A stretch of 64,000 nt of DNA, taken from the NCBI RefSeq assembly GCF_025947365.1, contig NZ_CP110012.1:4092001-4156000 (forward strand), read 5' to 3'. Positions 52,001-60,066 of the stretch are shown in pieces. How positions within the stretch are numbered: the first letter of the stretch is position 1; each line of letters starts with the position of its first letter. Under the pieces are notes generated by a model that did no database searches, was not told the origin of the DNA, and was given only the letters and a program-made list of their open reading frames with translations. Source of the stretch: Flavobacterium sp. N502540. Its GTDB lineage: Bacteria > Bacteroidota > Bacteroidia > Flavobacteriales > Flavobacteriaceae. Made by a program: the position numbers and the translations under genes.

Positions 52001-53419
52001 TTATTGATCAATCAATTTTCCCAGAGTTTGAATAGAGGATCTTAATTCATTGGTCCAGGGTAGTCCAAAACTCAATCGCATACAATTTGAAAACTGATTT
52101 TGAAAAGTAAAGATTCTTCCCGGAGCAAAACTAATTTTATGCTGCATCGCCAATTGATAAAAAGCAGCCGTATCTATATTTTTATCAAGTTCAATCCAAA
52201 GAAAAAAACCTCCCTGTGGCTGACTTACCTTGGTTCCTTTCGGAAATGACTCTAAAACCGTATTGATATAGTTCGTACAGTTGTGATTCAATATCTGACG
52301 TATTTTTCGAAGGTGATTTTCATAGCGGCCATTTTTCAGAAAGTCGCCAACTACCTGATGTGTGATGGTAGGAGTGGAGAGGGTATGATAGATTTTGTTG
52401 CGTAAAATCTCCTTTTTGAATTTCCCCGGAGAAACCCAGCCCACACGATATCCCGGCGCCAAAGTTTTTGAAACTGAACTGCAGCAAAGTACAATTCCAC
52501 TTTCGTCATAGGTTTTACAATTGGTTGGACGACTCGAGCCAAAGTACAAATCACCGTGAATATCGTCTTCGATTAATGGAACGTTGTAAAATTCCATTAA
52601 TCGCACCACTTCCTTTTTATGTTCAACAGGCATCATACTTCCCGATGGATTGCTGAAGTTACTCATCAGCAAACAGAGTTTTACTTTTTTAGTAGAAAGT
52701 GCTTTTTTCAGAGCATCCAGTTCTATCCCCGTAGTCATATTGGTAGGCAGTTCCATGATATACAAACCCAGAGATTTGGCCAGCTGCAGGATGCCAAAAT
52801 AAGCAGGACTTTCGGTAATAATGGTATCTCCCGGTTTCGTTAGTGTCATCAAACAATGTGATATGGCACTCGTACAGCCTGGCATGGTGATAATGTCTCT
52901 TTCTGTTAGAGAACCTCCCCAGGTAAAGGACCATCTTGCAATTTCTTTTCTTAGATTAAGATTACCCTGTACCTGCTCATAACTTGTACCGCTATTAGGA
53001 AGCTGCCGCATGGCCTGAATCATTCCCTTATTTAATTTAGCAATAGGTAGCAATTCGTTCGAGGGAAACCCCAAAGAAAGCATCGTAATACTCGGATCAG
53101 TCATGTTTTTGTAAACCTGATCAATTAAATCTTCCCGGTCAATGTTCACGCATTTTAAAACAGGGCTACTGGGCGAAGGCTCAGGAATGGTTCTGGCTGA
53201 AATGTTAGTCACATAATAACCGGATTGTGGTCTTGATTCTATAAGAGACCTGCTTTCAATTTCATAATAGGCTTTGCTTACGGTACTCATGCTGTAACCC
53301 GTTTCGGCACAGACTTCCCGTATCGAGGGCAGCTTATCGCCCACATTTAAAACACCCGATTTTATTTGCTTTTCAATTCGGTCTGCAAATTGCAGATACA
53401 AGTAGTTGGAATTTTTCAT
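52001..53419 (-). CDS. MocR-type regulator (GntR HTH fused to aminotransferase-like domain)
   Basis: A 472-residue fusion. The N-terminal winged helix of the GntR family covers residues ~5-75 (GDKLPSIREVCAETGYSMST). A class-I aminotransferase-like domain follows, with MPGCTSAISHCLMTL, ESPAYFGILQLAKSLG, the PLP-contact SNFSNPSGSMMPVEHKK and the lysine segment CSSVSKTLAPGYRVGWVSP. MocR regulators sense PLP or an amino-compound aldimine and usually control a divergent neighbour, here the EamA transporter 105 bases away. The start at 53419 (MKNSNYLYLQFADRIEKQI) avoids a non-ATG extension. Confidence 0.92.
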   Translation of the reverse strand: MKNSNYLYLQFADRIEKQIKSGVLNVGDKLPSIREVCAETGYSMSTVSKAYYEIESRSLIESRPQSGYYVTNISARTIPEPSPSSPVLKCVNIDREDLIDQVYKNMTDPSITMLSLGFPSNELLPIAKLNKGMIQAMRQLPNSGTSYEQVQGNLNLRKEIARWSFTWGGSLTERDIITMPGCTSAISHCLMTLTKPGDTIITESPAYFGILQLAKSLGLYIMELPTNMTTGIELDALKKALSTKKVKLCLLMSNFSNPSGSMMPVEHKKEVVRLMEFYNVPLIEDDIHGDLYFGSSRPTNCKTYDESGIVLCCSSVSKTLAPGYRVGWVSPGKFKKEILRNKIYHTLSTPTITHQVVGDFLKNGRYENHLRKIRQILNHNCTNYINTVLESFPKGTKVSQPQGGFFLWIELDKNIDTAAFYQLAMQHKISFAPGRIFTFQNQFSNCMRLSFGLPWTNELRSSIQTLGKLIDQ

Positions 53420-53524
53420 AAAAAAGAAACTGTTATGGTGCAATTTACAAAAACTGTATCTGTATTGCTGTTTTATTTTTTAGAAATTTGCTTTATTCAA
53501 TAACGAACCTAAAAAGAATAACTT

Positions 53525-54442
53525 GTGAAAACAACAAAATATTATGTAGCGGCCATTACCTGTTTCGTCATCTGGGGATTTTTTAGCCTGGCATTAAAGC
53601 CCATTCACGAATATCCTTCTTTAGATATTTTATTCTATCGTGTTTTCAGCTGCAGCATTCTCATGTTATTGATTACCTTTGCTTTTAAAAGAAAAAGAAT
53701 CAAAGAAACCAGCGCTACCTTTAAAGCATTACCAACCCTGGAGAGACGCAGATCACTTTTGTTGAATGTTGGAGGAAGTGCTTTTTTAATGGCCAACTGG
53801 TTTACTTTTATTTATGTAATGAATCATGTTAGTGTAAAAGCAACTTCTTTGGCCTACTTAGTGTGTCCAATTTTGACCACGTTACTGGCGTATTTTATTC
53901 TGAATGAGAAATTAAGCAAAACACAATGGATGGCAGTAGGATTAAGTGTTTCCGGTTGTTTGCTTTTATCCTATGCCAATATTATGGATATGGTTTTTAG
54001 TATTGTTATTGGTTCTACTTATGCTTCGTATTTAGTTAGTCAAAGGATCAACAAAGGATTCGATAAATTTATTGTGCTTACCTTTCATATTACATTGGCG
54101 GCCTTATTTTTATTACCCTTTTACCCGGCTTACAGCGGGCCCGTTCCAACAGAATTTAAATTTTATTTCTGTATTGAAACTATCGCAATTTTGTTTACCA
54201 TATTCCCGTTGTTTCTAAATTTATATGCACTTTCCGGAATCAACTCATCAACAGTAGGTATGCTTTTAAATATCAACCCAATGATTGCATTTCTATTGGC
54301 TCTCTTTTGGTATCATGAACCAATAGGATCCATACAAATTGTGGCTTATAGCATTGTTTTTCTGGCTGTATTGGTTTTTAATTCACATCATATTTTCGCC
54401 ATTAGGCAAAAAATAATGCAATATCCAAAGGTTCTCAAGTAA
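53525..54442 (+). CDS. EamA/DMT-family transporter
   Basis: A 305-residue inner-membrane transporter of the drug/metabolite superfamily (RarD-like branch). It uses a GTG start and has about ten transmembrane segments in two EamA halves: YVAAITCFVIWGFFSLALKP opens the first, LAYLVCPILTTLLAYFILNE ends it, and GINSSTVGMLLNINPMIAFL with WYHEPIG marks the second. Divergence from a MocR regulator suggests export of, or response to, an amino acid or vitamin-B6-related compound (inference from gene pairing only). Confidence 0.9.
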   Translation: MKTTKYYVAAITCFVIWGFFSLALKPIHEYPSLDILFYRVFSCSILMLLITFAFKRKRIKETSATFKALPTLERRRSLLLNVGGSAFLMANWFTFIYVMNHVSVKATSLAYLVCPILTTLLAYFILNEKLSKTQWMAVGLSVSGCLLLSYANIMDMVFSIVIGSTYASYLVSQRINKGFDKFIVLTFHITLAALFLLPFYPAYSGPVPTEFKFYFCIETIAILFTIFPLFLNLYALSGINSSTVGMLLNINPMIAFLLALFWYHEPIGSIQIVAYSIVFLAVLVFNSHHIFAIRQKIMQYPKVLK

Positions 54443-54507
54443 TTTGAAATACTTTATGTTTTTTATTGGTTTAAAATCTAAAGTATCAGAATCTTATCGG
54501 ATGTGTA

Positions 54508-54542
54508 AACAGGAATGAATATTTTTCATTCCTGTTTTTTTT
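54508..54542 (+). terminator. Terminator after the EamA gene
   Basis: CAGGAATGAA (54510-54519) and TTCATTCCTG (54525-54534) form a perfect 10-bp stem with a 5-base loop, followed by T8. Confidence 0.9.
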
Positions 54543-54594
54543 AGAATGTACACTTTTCTTTGTCTGCTTTTACTCTTTCAGGGCAATACTTTCT

Positions 54595-54975
54595 TTCAAT
54601 TTAGCTTATAGTGCGTTGCACTATGCTTGTGCTATTGGGCTTTCAGCCCTTTTACTATTTATTTTAGACACTTATATTTTTTCTTAATTTAGATCATAGT
54701 GCATTGGACTATGTCAGTATTATTGGACCTTGGAGTCTTCTTAACTATTTCGGATACTTATACTTTTTGTTTAGTTTAGATCCTAGTGGGTTCGATTATG
54801 CCTGTGTTAGTAGGGTTTCAGCTCTTATATTCAAAGGTTAATAACCTTTAGAGAGTGAGTATTCGAAAATACTTGCTCTGAAAGAGCTTTAGCTGCAGCA
54901 TAGTGTGAAGCACTATGAATAATTAGGAATGAGCGTTTGCGCCCTGAAAGGGCAAAAGCCTAATTGCAAAGAAAA
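54595..54975. repeat. Degenerate array of CATAGTGC / GCCC-TTTCAG-GGC units
   Basis: No gene. Three imperfect direct units of about 88 bases begin near 54600, 54690 and 54778. Each has tagtg-core-ctatg (in unit 1 CATAGTGCAACGCACTATAAG-like read inverted) and a ttgggctttcagcc-type hairpin. Units 2 and 3 are increasingly decayed. From about 54880 an inverted version follows: gcatagtgtgaagcactatg and gcgccctgaaagggc. These are REP-like palindromes. Confidence 0.65.
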
Positions 54976-55030
54976 ACAATTCTCTTATTTTGTATTGTGA
55001 TTTTCCGAAACGAAGCTAAAATTACCACAA

Positions 55031-55083
55031 TCTTAACAAGGTATGTAAACAGGAATGAGTATTTTCATTTTTACTTTTTTATA
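55031..55083. repeat. Degenerate second copy of the EamA terminator region
   Basis: tcttaacaaggtatgtaaac then aggaatgagtattttcattt closely follows the layout of 54491-54541 (tcttatcggatgtgtaaaca then ggaatgaatatttttcattc), including the T-run. The hairpin is decayed here. The two copies flank the REP-like block, so the 540-bp segment is bracketed by direct repeats. Confidence 0.65.
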
Positions 55084-55172
55084 TCACATAAAGTGTAAAC
55101 ACATAAAAGAGATCTAAGCGGTATAATTCGCTAAAAAAATCGATGTTTCGACACCTAAAAACCAATATTTCT

Positions 55173-57431
55173 ATGAAAAATACCAAACTCCAGGCCTTTA
55201 CTCCTTTGTTTTATTTAGTGTGGTCCGATGATTTACTAACTCAGAAAGAGTTTGTTACCATTCACGAATTTATCAATGATCTTACTTGGCTTTCGCCTGA
55301 AGAAAAACAGCAATTGCTTTCCAGAGTTGATATTTCAAATCCGCCTGGCCGAAATGAACTGACACAATGGAAATTGGATATAGAGAAAAGCATTGAAAAT
55401 AAAGAAAATATCAGATCGATTTTTGATATTGCGGTGGCACTTTCAGAAAAGGATCTGGACATTTCGACCTTAAAATCAAATTTTATCCAACTGGAAAATG
55501 ATCTTGGAATTTTAGGGGAAGAAGCGCTTCAGAATTTTAAAACAAAAGCGAGTTCCTTTACATCAAACTCTCAGACCAATAGTGAGTTTGATGTTCAAAA
55601 AATTACAGCCCTTTTAAATGGTAAAGAAGCCGAGATAATCAATAGAGTAAAAGTAATTATTTCAAGACCTGAATTTGCATACGAAACTTCGACAGATATT
55701 AATGTGTATCGTCAGACGGTTTACAATTGGTGTAAGCTGCTCGCAGAAGAAAATCTTGGCAATATGGCCTATCCAAAACAATATGGAGGAGGAGAAAACA
55801 TAGCCGATTATTTTGCGATTATGGAAACCTTGAGTTATCATGACCTGAGTTTGGTAATCAAATTTGGTGTTCAGTTCGGACTTTGGGGCATGAGTGTTCA
55901 ATCGTTAGGGACAGAAAAACATTATGCTAAATATTTAAAAGACATTGGAACATTAAAAATTCCGGGCTGTTTTGCCATGACCGAAACACATCATGGTTCT
56001 AATGTAAAAGGACTTGAAACGACAGCAACTTATAATCATGCGGACCAGACTTTTATCATTCATACGCCAAATAAAAATGCTCAAAAAGAATATATTGGAA
56101 ATGCGGCCGTTCACGGTCAGATGGCAACCGTTTTTGCAAAATTAATCATTGACGATCACGATTATGGTGTAAATGCATTTGTTGTCCTATTAAGAGATAC
56201 TAATGGAGTGGTTGTAAAAGGAGTTACGATAGGGGATTGCGGACATAAGATGGGTTTGAATGGAGTAGATAACGGAACCATTAGTTTCGATCAGGTAGTG
56301 ATTCCGAAAGAAAATATGCTGGATCGTTTCGCCTCTGTAAATGACAAAGGGGAATTTGAAAGTCCGATTCCGAGTGATAACAGACGTTTTTTTACCATGT
56401 TAGGGACTTTGGTAGGCGGTCGCATTGGGATTCCCCGTTCAGCGTTGGCGGCAGCCAAATCCGGACTGACAATTGCCATTCGATACAGCGATCAGCGCAG
56501 ACAGTTTGGACCTGAAGGCGGATCAGAAGTTCCGATTTTGAATTATAGAATGCACCAACGTCGATTGATTCCGCCATTGGCAAAAACATATGCTGTGCAT
56601 TTTGCGTTGCAGTACCTTACCCATCGCTTTTTAAACAGAACTGAAGATGAAATGCAGGAAATTGAAGCACTGGCCGCAGGAATGAAGTCCTATTCGACCT
56701 GGAGTACAAGAGATATCCTTCAGGAATGCCGTGAAGCCTGCGGTGGAAAGGGATATTTATCAGAGAACCGAATCGATGCTTTAAAAAACGATACCGAAAT
56801 TTATACCACTTTTGAAGGTGATAATACTGTTTTGATGCAGTTGGTAGCGAAAAACAGGCTCTCAGAATTCAGAAAATCTTTTGGAGAAATGGGCTCGTTA
56901 GGGATTATCAATTATGTATATGAAAATGCAAAAACGGCACTTACCGAGAAAAACCCAATAGCAACCAGAAAAACGGATGACGAACATTTGCTGGATGGGG
57001 ATTTTCATTTGCAGGCATTTGTTCACAGAGAGAAAACAATTTTAGCTTCGGCAGCACGACGCATCAAAAAACTAGTTGATGGAGGTTTAGAACCTTACGA
57101 CGCTTTTAATGTCGTGCAGCACCAAATGATCGACGTGGCTCAGGCTTATCTGGACAGAGTGGTGCTGGAGCAATTTCAACTGGCGATTCAATCAGTAGAA
57201 GATAGTAAGACAAAAGAAATTCTGACGAAACTCAATCAGTTGTATGCGCTTTCACAATTAGAAAAAAATAAAGCCTGGTATCTCGAGGACGGTTATATGG
57301 AAGCCATCAAAACCAAAGCAATTCGTAAAATAGTGAATCAGCTTTGTTGGGATATCCGACCGGATGCGGTGACCCTGGTGAATGCTTTTGATATTCCGGA
57401 GAGCTGTCTGTCTGCACCAATTGCGGTTTAG
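55173..57431 (+). CDS. Large acyl-CoA dehydrogenase/oxidase-family flavoprotein
   Basis: A 752-residue protein, starting at 55173; an ATG ten codons upstream is possible. Residues ~1-140 form an extra helical N-terminal domain (LFYLVWSDDLLTQKEFVTIH). Then the acyl-CoA dehydrogenase domains: CFAMTETHHGSNVKGLETTA near residue 270 for FAD/substrate, RFFTMLGTLVGGRIGIPRSA near residue 410 and REACGGKGYLSENRIDALKN near residue 530. The C-terminal ~180 residues are a helical ACOX-like domain. It is longer than ordinary 380-residue dehydrogenases and resembles acyl-CoA oxidases. It should act on fatty acyl-CoA beta-oxidation. A single-gene unit. Confidence 0.88.
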   Translation: MKNTKLQAFTPLFYLVWSDDLLTQKEFVTIHEFINDLTWLSPEEKQQLLSRVDISNPPGRNELTQWKLDIEKSIENKENIRSIFDIAVALSEKDLDISTLKSNFIQLENDLGILGEEALQNFKTKASSFTSNSQTNSEFDVQKITALLNGKEAEIINRVKVIISRPEFAYETSTDINVYRQTVYNWCKLLAEENLGNMAYPKQYGGGENIADYFAIMETLSYHDLSLVIKFGVQFGLWGMSVQSLGTEKHYAKYLKDIGTLKIPGCFAMTETHHGSNVKGLETTATYNHADQTFIIHTPNKNAQKEYIGNAAVHGQMATVFAKLIIDDHDYGVNAFVVLLRDTNGVVVKGVTIGDCGHKMGLNGVDNGTISFDQVVIPKENMLDRFASVNDKGEFESPIPSDNRRFFTMLGTLVGGRIGIPRSALAAAKSGLTIAIRYSDQRRQFGPEGGSEVPILNYRMHQRRLIPPLAKTYAVHFALQYLTHRFLNRTEDEMQEIEALAAGMKSYSTWSTRDILQECREACGGKGYLSENRIDALKNDTEIYTTFEGDNTVLMQLVAKNRLSEFRKSFGEMGSLGIINYVYENAKTALTEKNPIATRKTDDEHLLDGDFHLQAFVHREKTILASAARRIKKLVDGGLEPYDAFNVVQHQMIDVAQAYLDRVVLEQFQLAIQSVEDSKTKEILTKLNQLYALSQLEKNKAWYLEDGYMEAIKTKAIRKIVNQLCWDIRPDAVTLVNAFDIPESCLSAPIAV

Positions 57432-57433
57432 TA

Positions 57434-57472
57434 GAGTAAAGAGTAAAGAGTAAAGAGTAAAGAGTGAAGAGT
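57434..57472. repeat. GAGTAAA tandem repeat
   Basis: Five consecutive 7-to-8-base copies of agagtaa/gagtaaa begin right after the acyl-CoA dehydrogenase stop. Variable-number repeats of this kind are a source of length polymorphism. No function visible. Confidence 0.7.
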
Positions 57473-57483
57473 ATGTAATAAAT

Positions 57484-57546
57484 AGCCACGAATTCACGAA
57501 TTTTTTCTAATCTGTATGGTTTAAAGAAATTCGTGAATTCGTGGCT
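57484..57546. terminator. 20-bp inverted repeat between convergent genes
   Basis: AGCCACGAATTCACGAATTT at 57484-57503 is perfectly inverted at 57527-57546 with a 23-base loop. It lies between the plus-strand dehydrogenase and the minus-strand tautomerase. No strong T-run follows the stem, so it may be a dispersed repeat that also terminates. The arms contain the direct word cacgaatt twice. Confidence 0.65.
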
Positions 57547-57676
57547 AACTTTTTTAGAGTTGTAGCTTTTTTTAAGTGTTAAGTGTTTGGTTTTTAGTTG
57601 TTTGATATTGTGTTTTAACACAACAAGGAATTTTTGTTATTACTTCTGTTATATCACTATGTAGCTAAAAGTGTTT

Positions 57677-58021
57677 TTAAACCATAGCTTTATTGACGTA
57701 ACTGGCTTTTTCAAAATCCATAATATTGATCGAAATAATAGGAACTTCAGGAAGTATCTCGTTCAGTTTAGTGACAATTGCTTTTGATAATCCTGCTTTC
57801 TGATCGGTATTTCGGCCTTCCAGAATGTAGGCAAAGACGTGAATAAAATCGTCTGAAGAATTTCCATTATTATAATAGCTGAAAGGATGGATACGAACCT
57901 TAATATCAGTTGGAACGAAAAGATTAGTGGCTAAAGCGGTATGGTAAATTTCCTGCATGATATCGTCGGCAGATTTTAAACGGATTACATTTTCAGAGCA
58001 ATCAATAACAAAGTGTGGCAT
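57677..58021 (-). CDS. 5-carboxymethyl-2-hydroxymuconate delta-isomerase-like tautomerase
   Basis: A 114-residue tautomerase-superfamily protein. After Met removal the N-terminal Pro (MPHFVIDCSENV) would be the catalytic base. The repeat FIHVFAYILEGRNTDQKAGL, with Arg near residue 83, and a C-terminal VPIISINIMDFEKASYVNKA complete the CHMI fold. True CHMI acts in homoprotocatechuate degradation, but none of those genes are nearby, so the substrate may differ. The gene is isolated, convergent with the acyl-CoA dehydrogenase. Confidence 0.85.
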   Translation of the reverse strand: MPHFVIDCSENVIRLKSADDIMQEIYHTALATNLFVPTDIKVRIHPFSYYNNGNSSDDFIHVFAYILEGRNTDQKAGLSKAIVTKLNEILPEVPIISINIMDFEKASYVNKAMV

Positions 58022-58212
58022 GAGTATAGTGTTTAAATTAGAAAAAATGAAGTACTAACAAATTTACAAAAATCCGATAGAGAATGAGTGCGGTTATTTT
58101 TTTTCGGGAGCTTTTATTTATTACAAAAGTCACAATTTTCAATCTGCTAAATAATTCCTTTTTCTGGTAGCACTTTCTTATATTTGCAAGTCTCATTATA
58201 GCTCCAATTGGT

Positions 58213-59856
58213 TTGAAAAATTATCTGCTGTTTCTTCTCTTTATCATTTTAGGAAGTCCTGCTTATTCAGCGGACAGCACAGATAGTATTATCGATAAGT
58301 TAAATGAAGCTTTAAAGAACAAAGCTCATTATGTTCATTTGAGAGAAGAACGTATTTTAAATTTCAAAAAAATAAAATCCGATGATTTAACGAAAGAGCA
58401 GGAGTACGATTACAACCAAAGTTTGTACAGTCAATATCTGAAATTCAATTCTGATTCGGCTATTTTATATGTCAAGAAAAATCTGAAAATCGCCAGCGAG
58501 CTTCAAAATGCCGATTTACTGAATCTGGCCAATCTGCAATTGGTAACATTGTACTCTTCATCAGGAAAATATCGCGAATCTGAGGCCATTTTAAAAAGTA
58601 TTCCTAAAAAGGAATTGTCTAAAAAACTACTTCCTAACTATTATAGTGCCTATCGCGAGTTTTTGGAACATTATGCTGCCAATAGTGACGATGTAAAGTA
58701 CATTGAGCAAATTAACAAGTACCGTGATTCGCTGCTCACTGTTTTAGATCCTACCACATTAAACTTTCGAATTACCAGAATTGAGCAGGAGATGTCGGAG
58801 AAAAAGTTTGCTGCAGCTGAAAAAAAGTTGTTGGATTTATTGAAAAAAGCAAAAGACGATCATCCGCAATATGCCATGATTACTTATCTTTTGGCAAGTA
58901 TCTATAAAGAAACAAAGCAGCTGGAATTTCAAAAAAAATATTATGCACTTTCAGCCACTGCCGATCTAAAAACCGCAAACAAGGACAATGCTTCTCTTCA
59001 GGAACTGGCTTTGTTTTTTTATGAAGCCAATGATGTTGACATGGCTTATAAGCTAACACAATCGGCTATTGAAGATGCCTTGTATTGCAATGTTCAGTTT
59101 CGTACCCTTTTAATGTCAGAGGTATATTCGATCATCAACACCGTTTACTTAGAAAAAGAAGCTAAGAGAAAAACGGAACTTCAACTGTATCTTTTGTGCA
59201 TCAGTTTGTTATCGGTATTTTTAGTTGTTGCGGTGATTTACGTTTACAAACAAATGAAAAAAGTATCGCGAATCAGGACAGAATTGTATCATACGAGTCA
59301 AAAATTAGCCGAATTAAACAAAGACATTACAGAAACCAACAATCAGCTACAAGAAAGAAATGCACAATTGTCGGAATCCAACCATGTTAAAGAAGAATAC
59401 ATTGCACATTTTTTCAGCCTTTGTTCAGCCTATATCAACAAATTAGAAAATTATCGTGTCACTTTAAATAAAAAAGCGACCGCCAAACAATTTGATGAAA
59501 TCTACAAAGTATTGAAATCAACCACTCTCGTAGATAACGAACTGGAAGAATTATACAAAAATTTTGACATCATCTTTTTGAATTTATATCCCACTTTTGT
59601 AAAAGATTTCAACGCGCTTTTAATTCCGGAAGAGCAGATTGTTTTAAAACAAGGAGAACTGATGAATACAGAACTTCGAATCTTTGCTTTGATTCGTTTA
59701 GGAATTACGGACAGTGTAAAAATTGCAGCGTTTTTGCGTTACTCTTTGAGCACCATTTACAATTACCGAACCAGAGCACGAAATAAAGCCGCAGTTTCCC
59801 GAAATGATTTTGAAGAAATGGTCGCAAAAATTGGCTTAATATCCGTAAAACTTTAG
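58213..59856 (+). CDS. DUF6377-type membrane regulator (TPR, coiled coil, C-terminal HTH)
   Basis: A 547-residue protein; the best start is TTG at 58213, directly before the signal peptide KNYLLFLLFIILGSPAYSAD. Residues 25-310 are helical TPR-like repeats in the periplasm, a single transmembrane helix follows at about residues 328-345 (LYLLCISLLSVFLVVAVIYV), then a coiled coil (YHTSQKLAELNKDITETNNQ), and a C-terminal region ending in an HTH-like ELRIFALIRLGITDSVKIAA and YSLSTIYNYRTRARNKA. This topology suits a one-component regulator sensing outside and binding DNA inside, typical of glycan-related loci. A GH3 gene follows 210 bases later. Confidence 0.8.
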   Translation: MKNYLLFLLFIILGSPAYSADSTDSIIDKLNEALKNKAHYVHLREERILNFKKIKSDDLTKEQEYDYNQSLYSQYLKFNSDSAILYVKKNLKIASELQNADLLNLANLQLVTLYSSSGKYRESEAILKSIPKKELSKKLLPNYYSAYREFLEHYAANSDDVKYIEQINKYRDSLLTVLDPTTLNFRITRIEQEMSEKKFAAAEKKLLDLLKKAKDDHPQYAMITYLLASIYKETKQLEFQKKYYALSATADLKTANKDNASLQELALFFYEANDVDMAYKLTQSAIEDALYCNVQFRTLLMSEVYSIINTVYLEKEAKRKTELQLYLLCISLLSVFLVVAVIYVYKQMKKVSRIRTELYHTSQKLAELNKDITETNNQLQERNAQLSESNHVKEEYIAHFFSLCSAYINKLENYRVTLNKKATAKQFDEIYKVLKSTTLVDNELEELYKNFDIIFLNLYPTFVKDFNALLIPEEQIVLKQGELMNTELRIFALIRLGITDSVKIAAFLRYSLSTIYNYRTRARNKAAVSRNDFEEMVAKIGLISVKL

Positions 59857-60066
59857 AAAATCATTCTAAAAGCACTACTTTTTTCGGCTTTTTGTTTTTT
59901 ATAAACAATTGTTATTCATTAAGTTGGATTTTTAATTCACTACTTTTTTTCATCTAGAAATCCAGAACAAACTATAACGTTTTAGCTTTACAGTATTCTT
60001 AAAAAGAGAGGTACTGCTTATACTTTCTTCCCATTGTAAATTAAATGCTTTAATAAATTAATAGTT

